A stretch of DNA of 64,000 nucleotides from Episyrphus balteatus. Taxonomy: Eukaryota > Arthropoda > Insecta > Diptera > Syrphidae. Positions 40,486 through 50,800 of this stretch are shown here, in pieces (the first letter of the stretch is position 1; each line of letters starts with the position of its first letter). The translations under genes and the position numbers were made by a program. The notes beneath the pieces were generated by a model, which was not told the DNA's origin, did not search any database, and was given only the letters and a program-made list of their open reading frames with translations. The stretch spans positions 112,178,028 through 112,242,027 of the forward strand of contig NC_079136.1 of NCBI RefSeq assembly GCF_945859705.1, read 5' to 3'.

Positions 40486-42403
40486 TACGAGATCGGTGGT
40501 AAGAAGATTGTTTAGAACTAATGTGAGAGGCAAAAGTCGCGAGGTCTTTAGAAGCAGTGGCGGGAGAGATATCAAAATTTTCAAGGAAGCGAGTATAAAT
40601 ATTACGAAGAGGGATAGGATCAGTTGGAAGGCCTTCCTTTTTTATAGAATAAATTATGTGCGTTTTGGTTTTACCGTCAATACAGACAGAATCAGGTTTG
40701 TCATATAGGTAGGCTAGGTACAAGCGAACGTTATCAAAAAGTTTATTATCACGTAACCTTGCCATCGTATACCGGCCGTTCATGTCATTGACAGAAGAAA
40801 GTGAATTAGAAAATCTAAAAGAGTGTTTAACAGTTGGAGGACAGAGTGGATCAAAGGCTGGAGGAGGTACATTTATTTGTTGAATGGTAGAAGACTTGAC
40901 GTTTCTTTTTTTGTAAGATTGTGGGGTGGGCTTAGAAGATGAGGAAGGAGAAGAAGAGCGAGACAAAGAGGTTGGATTTAATGTGTGAGACTGAACAAAA
41001 TTAGGATAATATAATGAATTATTTGAGCTCTTTGTGGACGATGAGGGTTTGGAAACAGGGTCCAGATTAAAAGACACACGGTTTTGAGGGATTGGATTAT
41101 TTTTGGAATGTTTAGCCTTAAAACTAGTTTGGGTATAATTGCTGGAAGTATCATGTTTATTGCTGTTGTTAAAGATCCATTTGGACATTAATATTTTACC
41201 CAACCGGAAGACGTCATTAGTAGATGATGAAAACAACCATGTGTATTTGGATGGGACGTAAATCTTGAGACTTGATGGTGATAGACGTTTACATTCACCT
41301 AAAGTGATGGAGAACTTGTGATGAAAAAGATTACGGATCCAAGAAATATTGGCTGGCTTAGGTACGCGCTTCAAAAAGAAGGGGGTGAATTTTGAGTTAA
41401 GTTCCAACTTATTTATTCTATTATTCCATTCGGATAGTGTCCAAGAAGAACCGAAACGCATGATGGTGGGTTGGTCTTTTTTAGGAGATCCAGAAAAGTT
41501 GGTCTGAGTTGCAGAGTCAGTAGTGGTGATAGGGTGTAGCCGAAAATTAGAAGGGTTTTCGGAGACGTCGAGAGTTTCAGCAAGAAGAGAGGGAGTAGAA
41601 TGATGATATGTTGAGTTATCTACCATTTCCGCAAGGATAGAAGTATTGTAAATTGAGGTACTTGGTTGAATTTTATCCGGTATTTCATCGATTTTGCAGG
41701 AAACGGATCTTATTTCTTCAAAGAGATCATCGATGGATATACGAGTCGCTGCAAGATCATTACTTATATCGTTGAATTGAGGAACCAAATCGAAATATAA
41801 TGGAGCGGGTTGATTAAAATTTGATGAGTTTTTTGAGGTATTTTGGAAATGAATATCCAAATCGGATTGGATTGTTTTTAGCTGGTTTTTAATATCATCA
41901 AGGGGATTAGATTTGACCAAAGAAGCAAAAGACGTTTTAATGACTCGCTTGATATCTTCGATTATGTTCAGTTGGTCATCACGGGGGTATTTTTGAACTA
42001 AGGAGGTAAGATTTTTCTCAATTTTCGTATGCTTCGCGAGACACTGTTTACCATAGTTTTCAAGAGTTGAATTAACGGTTTCGATATTTTTAGATAGGTC
42101 ATCAAAAAGATTAAACTTTGCTAAAACGTTTTTATGAAAAAGTTCATTGTCCGATGTAATATTATTAGTAGAATCGCTGAGAAGTTTCACTGCAAGCAAA
42201 ACGTGGGACATAGATATTTCTTTACATTCGTTGCAGTAGAAAACGAAGTATTTTAAATATTCTTTGAAATGAGAACTTGCTCTTTTTGTTAAACCGATGC
42301 ATGAAATATGAAAAGAGTTACCGCAAACACCATGGCATTTCACTCGATCAGAAATTTTACCATCATTATGAGAACAATCGGAGAAACCGCAACTATTTTC
42401 CAT
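40457..42403 (-). CDS. LINE ORF1 with N-terminal PHD-type zinc finger
   Basis: A 648 residue RNA-binding or particle protein of a non-LTR element. Residues 5-60 form a C4HC3 cluster of the PHD type: C5, C10, C23, C27, H32, C35, C57, C60. The stretch 60-260 is polar and probably helical or coiled. It is followed by a basic domain with NNRINKLELNSKFTPFFLKR and SLKIYVPSKYTWLF, then a Ser/Pro-rich linker (SRSSSPSSSSKPTPQSYKKR) and a basic tail. No CCHC knuckles were found. PHD-bearing ORF1 proteins are known from CR1-related lineages. The frame is intact and ends 29 bases inside ORF2. Confidence 0.75.
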   Translation of the reverse strand: MENSCGFSDCSHNDGKISDRVKCHGVCGNSFHISCIGLTKRASSHFKEYLKYFVFYCNECKEISMSHVLLAVKLLSDSTNNITSDNELFHKNVLAKFNLFDDLSKNIETVNSTLENYGKQCLAKHTKIEKNLTSLVQKYPRDDQLNIIEDIKRVIKTSFASLVKSNPLDDIKNQLKTIQSDLDIHFQNTSKNSSNFNQPAPLYFDLVPQFNDISNDLAATRISIDDLFEEIRSVSCKIDEIPDKIQPSTSIYNTSILAEMVDNSTYHHSTPSLLAETLDVSENPSNFRLHPITTTDSATQTNFSGSPKKDQPTIMRFGSSWTLSEWNNRINKLELNSKFTPFFLKRVPKPANISWIRNLFHHKFSITLGECKRLSPSSLKIYVPSKYTWLFSSSTNDVFRLGKILMSKWIFNNSNKHDTSSNYTQTSFKAKHSKNNPIPQNRVSFNLDPVSKPSSSTKSSNNSLYYPNFVQSHTLNPTSLSRSSSPSSSSKPTPQSYKKRNVKSSTIQQINVPPPAFDPLCPPTVKHSFRFSNSLSSVNDMNGRYTMARLRDNKLFDNVRLYLAYLYDKPDSVCIDGKTKTHIIYSIKKEGLPTDPIPLRNIYTRFLENFDISPATASKDLATFASHISSKQSSYHRSRNAANKHSHS

Positions 42404-42568
42404 TGTTAAATAATTTGAATTAATATTAGTTTTGGAAAAATTTTGATTTTTTTTTTTTTTTTTTTTATTTTTTTTTTTTTTAATGTAGTTCTAATCCAAT
42501 AAATTGCCATAACTCGATCCTGGGAGAATTATCCGCAAATCATTAAACAGGACCCTTTATATATTCTC

Positions 42569-42768
42569 TGCTCTAATAAGATCAAATTGGTTCTTTATGG
42601 TGGTAAAGGGTCTCGTCAGTTTGTACGACGACTACCAAAAACGAAATATAACCCCAGATTCAACACAAAAACCATAAAACATGGAAGATTTAGTATAGTG
42701 GTTTGGGGATACTTTGATACACTGTTGGAGAAAATTGATTCTGATGGTAGATATCGGTGAAGTGGCAA
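42569..42768 (+). pseudogene. Tc1-like transposase remnant (central part)
   Basis: One frame reads LVLYGGKGSRQFVRRLPKTK then NPRFNTKTIKHGRFSIVVWG, which matches the Tc1 transposase segment F...G...yvrR..g...np.y...tvKHGggsvmvWG. The reading decays after YFDTLLEKIDSDG. The rest of the element is absent. It lies directly upstream of the LINE 5' end. Confidence 0.7.
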
Positions 42769-42779
42769 AACTTAATGGC

Positions 42780-42950
42780 GTAAAATTGTAAACGAGTTAG
42801 TAAAATGCTATAGCTTTTTTAGTAATTTACTACCTAAGTAAAAAGCAGTGATTTTTAGCTAAGTAAATTACTAAAATGGCTTAAGCAATTTACTAAATCG
42901 CAATTTACTAATTAGCAATTTACTAAAATAAAAAATTTGCGCCAATAACA
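42780..42950. repeat. ATTTACTAA-rich segment
   Basis: AATTTACTAA or its complement TTAGTAAATT-like strings occur at least six times (near 42830, 42863, 42890, 42907, 42920) with inverted partners, allowing several alternative hairpins. Probably a decayed MITE. Confidence 0.45.
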
Positions 42951-43369
42951 CTTTTTATTAAGCTAACTAAGACCATTTAGACACACTCAGGAAAAAAAAT
43001 TATTTTGTAACTACTTGCATAGTCACTTTATAGATATCAATGAAATTTTGCAAATAACTATTTTTGAACAGAAAATAGTTACAAAATAGCTAAAAATGAC
43101 TATTTTTTTATGGTTATACAAAAACTATCTTGTAAAAGCGTGCCAGTGCGAGTACAAGTTTTAAGTCGTGTGGTACAAAAAGGGAGATTTTTTTAAAAAG
43201 TATTATGTTGTTTGTTTAATTTTATTCTTTGTAAGCAAAGTCTACATTTTCGAGGAAAACCAGTCCGTCTCCAAATAAAGGTAAGAAATTCTTATTATAC
43301 ATAATTAATTTATTATTAAATTTATTAATTGCTCAAAATTATAAACTAATTTTTCAATTAGCGACGCTA

Positions 43370-43640
43370 GTCCTTATTTTGGCCTATATCAACATATTTC
43401 GTTTGAACCATTATTTTTGGGACACTGTATAAAAGACGATTCTAAATTTAAAAAAAGCTATTTTAATAATTATTTTTTTTTCATTTTTTGTGGTCTTTAT
43501 ATGTATAATAATTTCCCCTCCCGTAAGCGGAATGATATATATCACCTCTTCCCCTGTAAAAAAAAATGCATTGTATATTGTCCCACAGTCACAAATAACT
43601 ATTTATAACTATTTAAAATAGTTATCCCGATTTTAACTAC
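43370..43640. repeat. dispersed repeat, inverted relative to 10540-10850
   Basis: Contains TATTTCGTTTGAACCATTAT, GGGACACTGT and AAATAGTTATCCCGATTTT in the reverse order and orientation of the segment at 10540-10850. Flanking strings with AACTATTTTT lie at 43060-43110 and 43640-43680. Confidence 0.45.
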
Positions 43641-43948
43641 TATGAAAAAAATTTAAAAATTGTTAAAAATAACTATTTTTTCCCTGGGTGTATCTCATTT
43701 CGAGTGTCAATTATCAATTATAAAAGAAATAATTTCATTGAACATTGGAAATGGGATAATTTGCGAAGTTATCTCATTTGGGGTTTTGTGATTAGGTTGT
43801 CGCTGTAGTAAAACGATTCTATCGAAAATCGAAAAAGTCAACTATACATAAGGTAACTCGTAACTTTTCACATTCCTTTCAATGACTTGCTATAATTTTA
43901 CTACCACTTTCTAAAATTGGCAATCATCTCTCAAAATCAATTACTTAC

Positions 43949-44255
43949 ACAAAGTCTACATTCATTGTTATCATTTTTCTGTAAAGTTGTGCAATTCACT
44001 TGAGCTACCAAGCACCTGTTTCCGTCAGCAATGATAAGTTTCATTGCAAGACTTAACCTACAAAAAATAAACTGACATTTGATTTGATATGATCCAAACA
44101 ATCTAAGACAAGCCAATTGAGTTATCCAGTCTAATGTGATTACATTAACTTTTATTTTTCCTGACATCTGCGCTGAACTTGACCGAAATCTCTTGAGGGT
44201 TTCCCAATGAAGAGAATCAATGGACCATGGAAGATAGCTGTGTAGATGCTCTGAC
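43949..44255 (-). CDS. possible orphan internal exon (hypothetical)
   Basis: A 307 base stretch open in one minus-strand frame lies between an acceptor (CTTGTCTAG before GTCAGAGC) and a strong donor (CTTTGT followed by GTAAGTAA). The peptide contains HSYLPWSIDSLHWETLKRF and KLIIADGNRCLVAQVNC; I do not recognise it. It lies about 570 bases beyond the Shox stop on the same strand. An open frame of this length in such AT-rich DNA is mildly unexpected, but no partner exon was found, so it may be a relic of a gene or element. Confidence 0.25.
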
Positions 44256-44824
44256 CTAGACAAGTTTTTATCATAGTTATTTTGGATATTTTGAAATCAA
44301 TAAATTGATTTGTGTAGTATATTAATGTATGTATGTAGGTACGTAAAAATAAAACATTCCTTATATTTGGAAGATTTTTTATTTATTAGGGAAAATCTTG
44401 GAAATAAAATAAAAATAATCACAGTTTTCTCTAGAGAACTTTTACCAAACTTATTATAAACAGTTCTCTGCTAAATAAAAATAAAATACAGATAATAGCA
44501 GTTATTAATGTAATTAAATTCAAGAACCAAGTTCGATTCAAACAAATCGAATTTAACTATTCAACAAAAACCTGTAACTAATCAGTTGTCAAATGTTTTA
44601 TATGATATAATAATAAATTTTGTCTGACAAATCCTTAGAGAAATTTAAAAGAAATCAATAATCCAAGTTTAATTCAAGTTAAGCTTTAAACATTTTTTAT
44701 AAAAAAGAATGGTGACTATAAAATATATTCAAAATGTACAGTTAAAGAATTATTATATTCATTAAATTTAAAAATTCTTAAATTCTAGTATGGTTTATAC
44801 AATTTTGTTACGTAAACTTTAATT

Positions 44825-47800
44825 CTAAGCTGGGTTCTCCGTAAGTCCAAGTGATTCTGCATGTTTCTTCGCTTTCATTCGTAGATCGGCTATGCTGGAG
44901 CTTTTACTATGAGCAGCGGCAATAGCTGCTAGATTAATTGGATATTGTGGTATTGGAAAAAGTCCATTAGAGTTGTTGCTAATAGCAGCAGCATACTGCA
45001 AACAAATTAAATGAATAATATTACAATTTTATTACACAAAATTTTGTTAAAATAAGAACAACAAAATAATATTAGTCTAAGAACTACGTTAAATAACTCG
45101 GTTAACCGACATTTGCTTTAAAGGCAACCTAAATATGCAAAACTCCTGGTACAAACAAATACAAAAAAAAGAGTGTGTGTACACATGTACACGCGACTGA
45201 AGTTATACTTCTCACTCAGTATATTAAATGAGTTTCATTTGATATTTTTATTATTTTTATTTTATATTATTATGAAAATAATCAAACATCGTAATTTTTA
45301 ACAATCTCATCTTATGGTATTTTTGGAAAAATATTCTCGGTACCTTATTTATGAATACCTTTTTACGTTTTTGTTTTTTGTGGCAACTTGCCACATGCAA
45401 CTTGCCACCCACAACTTGCCACATGAAACATGCAACTTGCCAGGTTTTTTTTTACCGTACTGCGGCGTACTGCATTTTTAAATACTAAAGTACTATCAAC
45501 TCTAAAGGTGAAACGACAGCCCTGCTGCCCAATTGTCTCGGAGATGGCGATCGCGTCATAGTCCCTTTGACATTCTTGTCAAAAAAAAATTTCATACCCA
45601 TAAGAAGTATAACTTCAAAAACATCCTTGTTGTAATTAAAAGGAATATACTAACTCTAACTCTCCCTCCATGTCTTCATCCTCTGTATATGAGGAACGAT
45701 TTTTTCTTACTTTATGTACCTACTTGCAAAATATGATGGAATCCAAAATAACCTAGTAACTAAAAATTACTTGTATGCGGATTCCTATCAATTATGGAAA
45801 GTTGATGCTTTTATCACAAGGTTAACAATTAATTTTTATGTTTGTGCTTGCACTCGCAACTCGACTGAAATTCTTAAGACTATGTACCGAAAACCAACAC
45901 AAACTAAACATTTAAACCCCCACTATTAAAAAGAGTTTATAATTATAATCTACAAATTACTTTGTTCAAACTGTATCCAAATTAATGTAAAATTGAAGCA
46001 TTTTTAATAATAGCTGTGTTTTATTTTCCTCGTTATCCAGATCAGATCATTGTTCAATTTTAGTACAACAGGATTTTGTTATTGTTTCTCAAATAAATAG
46101 AATGATCTGATCTGGAAGAAGAAACGCTGAAACTGGCTGATGCTATTTTGAACCTTTTACACCTAAATCTTCTAAAGTACGTTCGCGAACCACACAAGCC
46201 TAACCACAGCAATGGTGTTGTCTCATATGGTGCTGCCTCATATTTAACCCAAACCTTCGTAGAAACTACCCCCCGAAATATTTTTTAGCTAGTACACTAT
46301 TTCATACTCTGATTGTATTCTTAATCCTGAAGATCTTAATCTAAGCTTTGCGACAAATAGAACTCAAGATTGTAATGCCGACTTTTCACGAGTCGATTTT
46401 AGCCGTGCGGCAAAGCTTTTCGGCGTAAGTCGACTCGTGTGAACATATACTTGAAAAGTCGGCATAATATTTTTTAACTAACCATATCGGCAATATTTTT
46501 AGAGAATTTGGAATTCAAACAAACAAAAAATTAAACATAAAAGTCTCCAAAACATAGCTGCTTCAAAAGCTGATATCTTGAGTTCTATTGATCACATCTT
46601 CCAAATTGAGGTCTTCAGGGTTAGTTAAAATGATAGAGCATTAATTCCTGTATTTAGGCCGTGTGTGAATTGCGTTAAATAGTTAACACCGTGTAAAATT
46701 TTTGACACTATTTATAAAAAAAAAATCAGCTGTATGGATTATTGTTTAAAAATGTTTTCTGCCTTTTTTCTGTCATGACACTCCTTTTTAATAAAAAAAA
46801 TCAAAACAAAATCATCTGCAAAAAAAATTTAACTCAAATTTAACCAGGTCCCAGAGCCCAATAAATTTTTGACAGCTGAAAATTTTTAATTTACCTCAAA
46901 ATTGTCAAAAATTTTACACGATGTTAACTATTTAACGCCATTCACACACGGCCTTAGGCCTAAGGCCTATTGAGGTGAACAAAAAAATTTCAGCTGTATG
47001 GCTTATTATTGTTTAATATTTTTCTCTGCCTCTTTTCTGCCATAAAACTCCTTTTTAATAAAAAAAAAAAAATAAAACAAAACCCTGCAAAAAAAATTTA
47101 ACTTAAATTTAACCAGGTCCCAGAGCCCAATAAATTTTTAACAGCTGGAATTTTGTATTTACCACAAAAGTGTCAAAAATTTTACACGGTGTTAACTATT
47201 TAACGCAATTCACACACGGAATTAGAATCTGAAAAAGTATGAATTTAGCCTACTCAGGGTGAATGGAAAACTCACGTTCCTAAAACCCCTTAAAACCATA
47301 TAAAGCCGCAATTTAAAACTGCCAGACTTTTGAATTCGTTATAAGCAGTGTTTTTGAGCTAGCGACCCCCTTCAGATTTGGCTTATTCGCGAAGAATTTT
47401 TTTCCGTTGTTGGACATTTTATTTTGTAAGACTCTTCCTGCTTTCTGCTATAGAAGGCAAAGCCTTGCCAAGTTGACTGTTTAGGATTGTATGCGATGAA
47501 ATGCGTTCACTGTTCGCTCCACAATTATCTTTTTCACCACGCAGATGTCAGTATGTTTTAACAATATTAAAAATCTGAAAATTCGAACTATTTTTTAATT
47601 ATTGGTGTTTTAACAATATTAAAAATCTGAAAATTCGAACTATTTTTCTGACCATTCGTGGCGTCTAAAATTATCATTTCTCGGTGATCTGTTTGACCAC
47701 TTAAACATCCATAATAATAACCTCCAATAAGGAAGAGAGGACAACATTATAACTGCAAAAGACAAAATTACAGGATTTCTCGAAAAACTGCGGTTATGGT

Positions 47801-50800
47801 CCGTGTCTCTACAAGCAAACAAATTTGATTTTTTACCATGCGTTCAAAAGATTCTTGAAGAAAATTCATAGGAAAAATCAATATTTATTAGCTCCCAAAT
47901 TTCTCTCATGGTGCAGAGTTTATTAAATTTGGAGATGAAACTACTGAGTTATTTTCCAGAAATGTATTCTGAATGTGAAAATGGAACTAAGATGGATTTA
48001 AAATCGTTTCTTCAAAAATTCGATATGTAAAACTGGCGATAACCATTTTTGAACGTCTCTAAAAGCATTTTTTTTGTTCAAATTAAAAATATATGAGTTA
48101 GAGACTTTGAACAAAATTTCTTTTATTTTGATGAGATAAAATGCATTTTAAATTCATTCAAACGAAGCTTTGCGGTTGTTAGTGCCCTTCGGCACTTCAT
48201 ACCTGTGTATCTATGTGTTGTCAAATTCTCTTCAATGTTGGTCATCAAAACTGTGAAGAGAAACAGACTTAATTTGGAAAACGATTTAATTTTTAAAGTA
48301 TCAAATATCAATCCAAGATTTTTTAATTAAAAAACATAACACATTTGTCGCACTGAGATATTTTTTTTGTCTTTTGTTTTTATTTAGCCTTATTTTTTTT
48401 GTATCAATATTTGGCTTGCGGCCGCGACCACCTTAGGAACTTTTCGCGGCCCCGCAGAGGGTCACGATCTACACTTTGAAAAACACTGGTTATAAGAACG
48501 CATAAGGATATAAACTTTCATATTTTACTCCCAAAATTTGTTGTGGCCTCTCGGTCTAATATGAAAAAACATAAAAACTCTAGATATTGCAAACTGAGTT
48601 CGGATGCTTTAAATGTCTTGTTATTGAGTCTTTAATTGCCAAAATTTACGCAAAACATAGATAAATAGAAAATCAAAAAGTTATTTTTGATTTCCAAATA
48701 AGTTTAAAAGCTCTATTTTTTCTTTTTGTTAATAGCAGTAACTCGTACTACCAGAGGTCTGGGTTCGTATCCCAACGTCCACTGCCAACAACCTTTTCTT
48801 CTTGCCTCTTGCCAACAAGACTATCATTATCATCAAAAAGTGCATTGCTGCTAAGCCTAGCTTAGTTCGAACACGGAAACTTTGGTTTCTTCTTAAATGA
48901 AGAATGAAGAAGAAAAACTCAAAGTAGTTCGGTAAAAAATGAGTAAAATTATTGAAATAAATATAAATACCTGATGTGCTGCAGCTGATATCAAAGCAGG
49001 ATCAAATGCTGAAAACGCCGCTGCTGTTGCTGCCGCTGATGTTGAAGCAAAATGCTGACTTGAGCTACTACTCGCCGATTGAGAACTTGAACTCGTCGTA
49101 CTCCTTAAAGCTGGTAAATTAACATAAGGAGCAACTCTACACGGTTCCAATGGGGTTGAAACTGGTGGGCTATGACTTGAAAGAAGAATTCCTAAAACGA
49201 CAAAGAAATAAAAAAAAGACACAAGATGAAAAAGCGATAAAGCCTAATGAATTGGAAGGTAAAAATGAAATAAAAAAAGAAAACATAACGATTGTCAGTA
49301 AATCAAATAAAAATAAATTAAATTAAGCTTCTTGTTGGGGGTTGTTGCACATCGTTCAACCTTTTTTTAACTTCGTCTCTATCTCAACTGAAAACACTTA
49401 TTTATTGCTACCACGGGAACAAATGACACCCGTGGGAGTAACGTATATCTATACACTTTGTGAATGAACTGGCAAAAACTGGGGTTGATTTAGAGTTTTT
49501 TTTAAAGATTTAATTTAATTACATTTTGAATGGTGGTACAGAGATTAAATTTATTTCAGGTGTATATTTTTGAAAAAAAAAGCTTGTGTAAAGTAATATA
49601 ATGACACTTATATTCAAATTATGAAGGAAGGAAGAACTATGTAAAAACTTGCCAGCACATAAGATAGATTAAAACCTCAAAATCTTCATAAAAAAAATAA
49701 ACAACTTTATCGGTGATATCTATACAATTTAAAATCATGACTAAATGAGCGTAAAATAAATTACATTTACAAGGGTGGAACCCTTAACGCCCTATACACA
49801 AAATGTTCTTTTCTGGTGGCTTGCTGCCCTTCTAAAAATTATTCCAGCATTTTAAACACATTTAAGGGATGATTACACTTGTTCACGAGAACATCAACTT
49901 GATTAACAGAAGATTTAGTGAATGAAATATTACCCGTCAAGGAAAGAAAGGGAAGAAGTGGTTCTGGTAGGTTTTAAGGAGTGTTTTTTTTTCTATTCCA
50001 ATTGAGTTGTTTTTTGTGTGGTGCTTATTTTTTTTATTGGTATTCTGTCTGGACACCTTTCGAGGGTTAGATGGGGAATAGTATATATTTATACCCAGAA
50101 TATCAAATTAGGCAAAGTTTTATTGCTTCATTTTTTTGTGAGTTTTGTCTTTATTGAATTGATGCTTTTCGTTGGTGGAATTAATGTTAAGTTATTTTGT
50201 TTTTATTGGGAAGTGATTTGATAGAGTCGAGAGATTTTTGGCTGAGTGTTAAGTATTGATTTTCGATTAGATATCTACATCTTTTGTTTTGAATTGTAAT
50301 TTTTTAAAGATATAAAAACAACAGCTAGTAAGATATGTATTTGTTGTTCTAATGGGGACTTATTTGACATATATCAGAAATTTGTAATGTGGCAAATAAG
50401 ATCTTTTTTTTCAAAGTAAAATACAAATTATTAACGGTTTATATTTTGTCTTTATTTTAGAGTTACTAGCGAACGACTCAATCTACATATTTATTTTTAC
50501 TAAAATATTTATTAAAAAGAGCGTTTTATTAACAGCAAATTGAAAAATAGGTACATTTTTCGAAAAACACATTTTTGAATTAAAAATCAAATTTTTGAAA
50601 AAGGTTAATATTTGAAAAATAGGTACATTTTTCGAAAAACACATTTTTGAATTAAAAATCAAATTTTTGAAAAAGGTTAATATTTTCTTAAATTCAAAAT
50701 TCAAAGTTTGATTTTGGAAAATATTACAAATTTTTTCTTTTTTTTTTCAAAATTTTAATTCTGGATGAATTTATGTTAACTCAGCAAAATGTTAACAGAA

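Larger units (their letters stand above)
37411..42420 (-). mobile_element. non-LTR retrotransposon, two intact ORFs (CR1/Jockey group)
   Basis: About 5.0 kb on the minus strand: a short 5' leader, ORF1 (42403-40457), overlapping ORF2 (from 40485 or 40584 to 37567), and a 3' UTR ending in an AAATA/TAAA short-repeat tail (plus-strand TTTATTTATTTATTTAT at about 37411-37430). Both frames are open from end to end. An A-rich run on the coding strand lies just above ORF1 (plus-strand T runs 42448-42481), so the true 5' end is uncertain. A Tc1 remnant follows beyond it. No target duplication could be fixed. Confidence 0.85.

Noticed and set aside
50483..50704. Repetitive protein with two 24 residue units
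   Set aside because: Produced by a 72 bp tandem duplication of AT-rich non-coding DNA.
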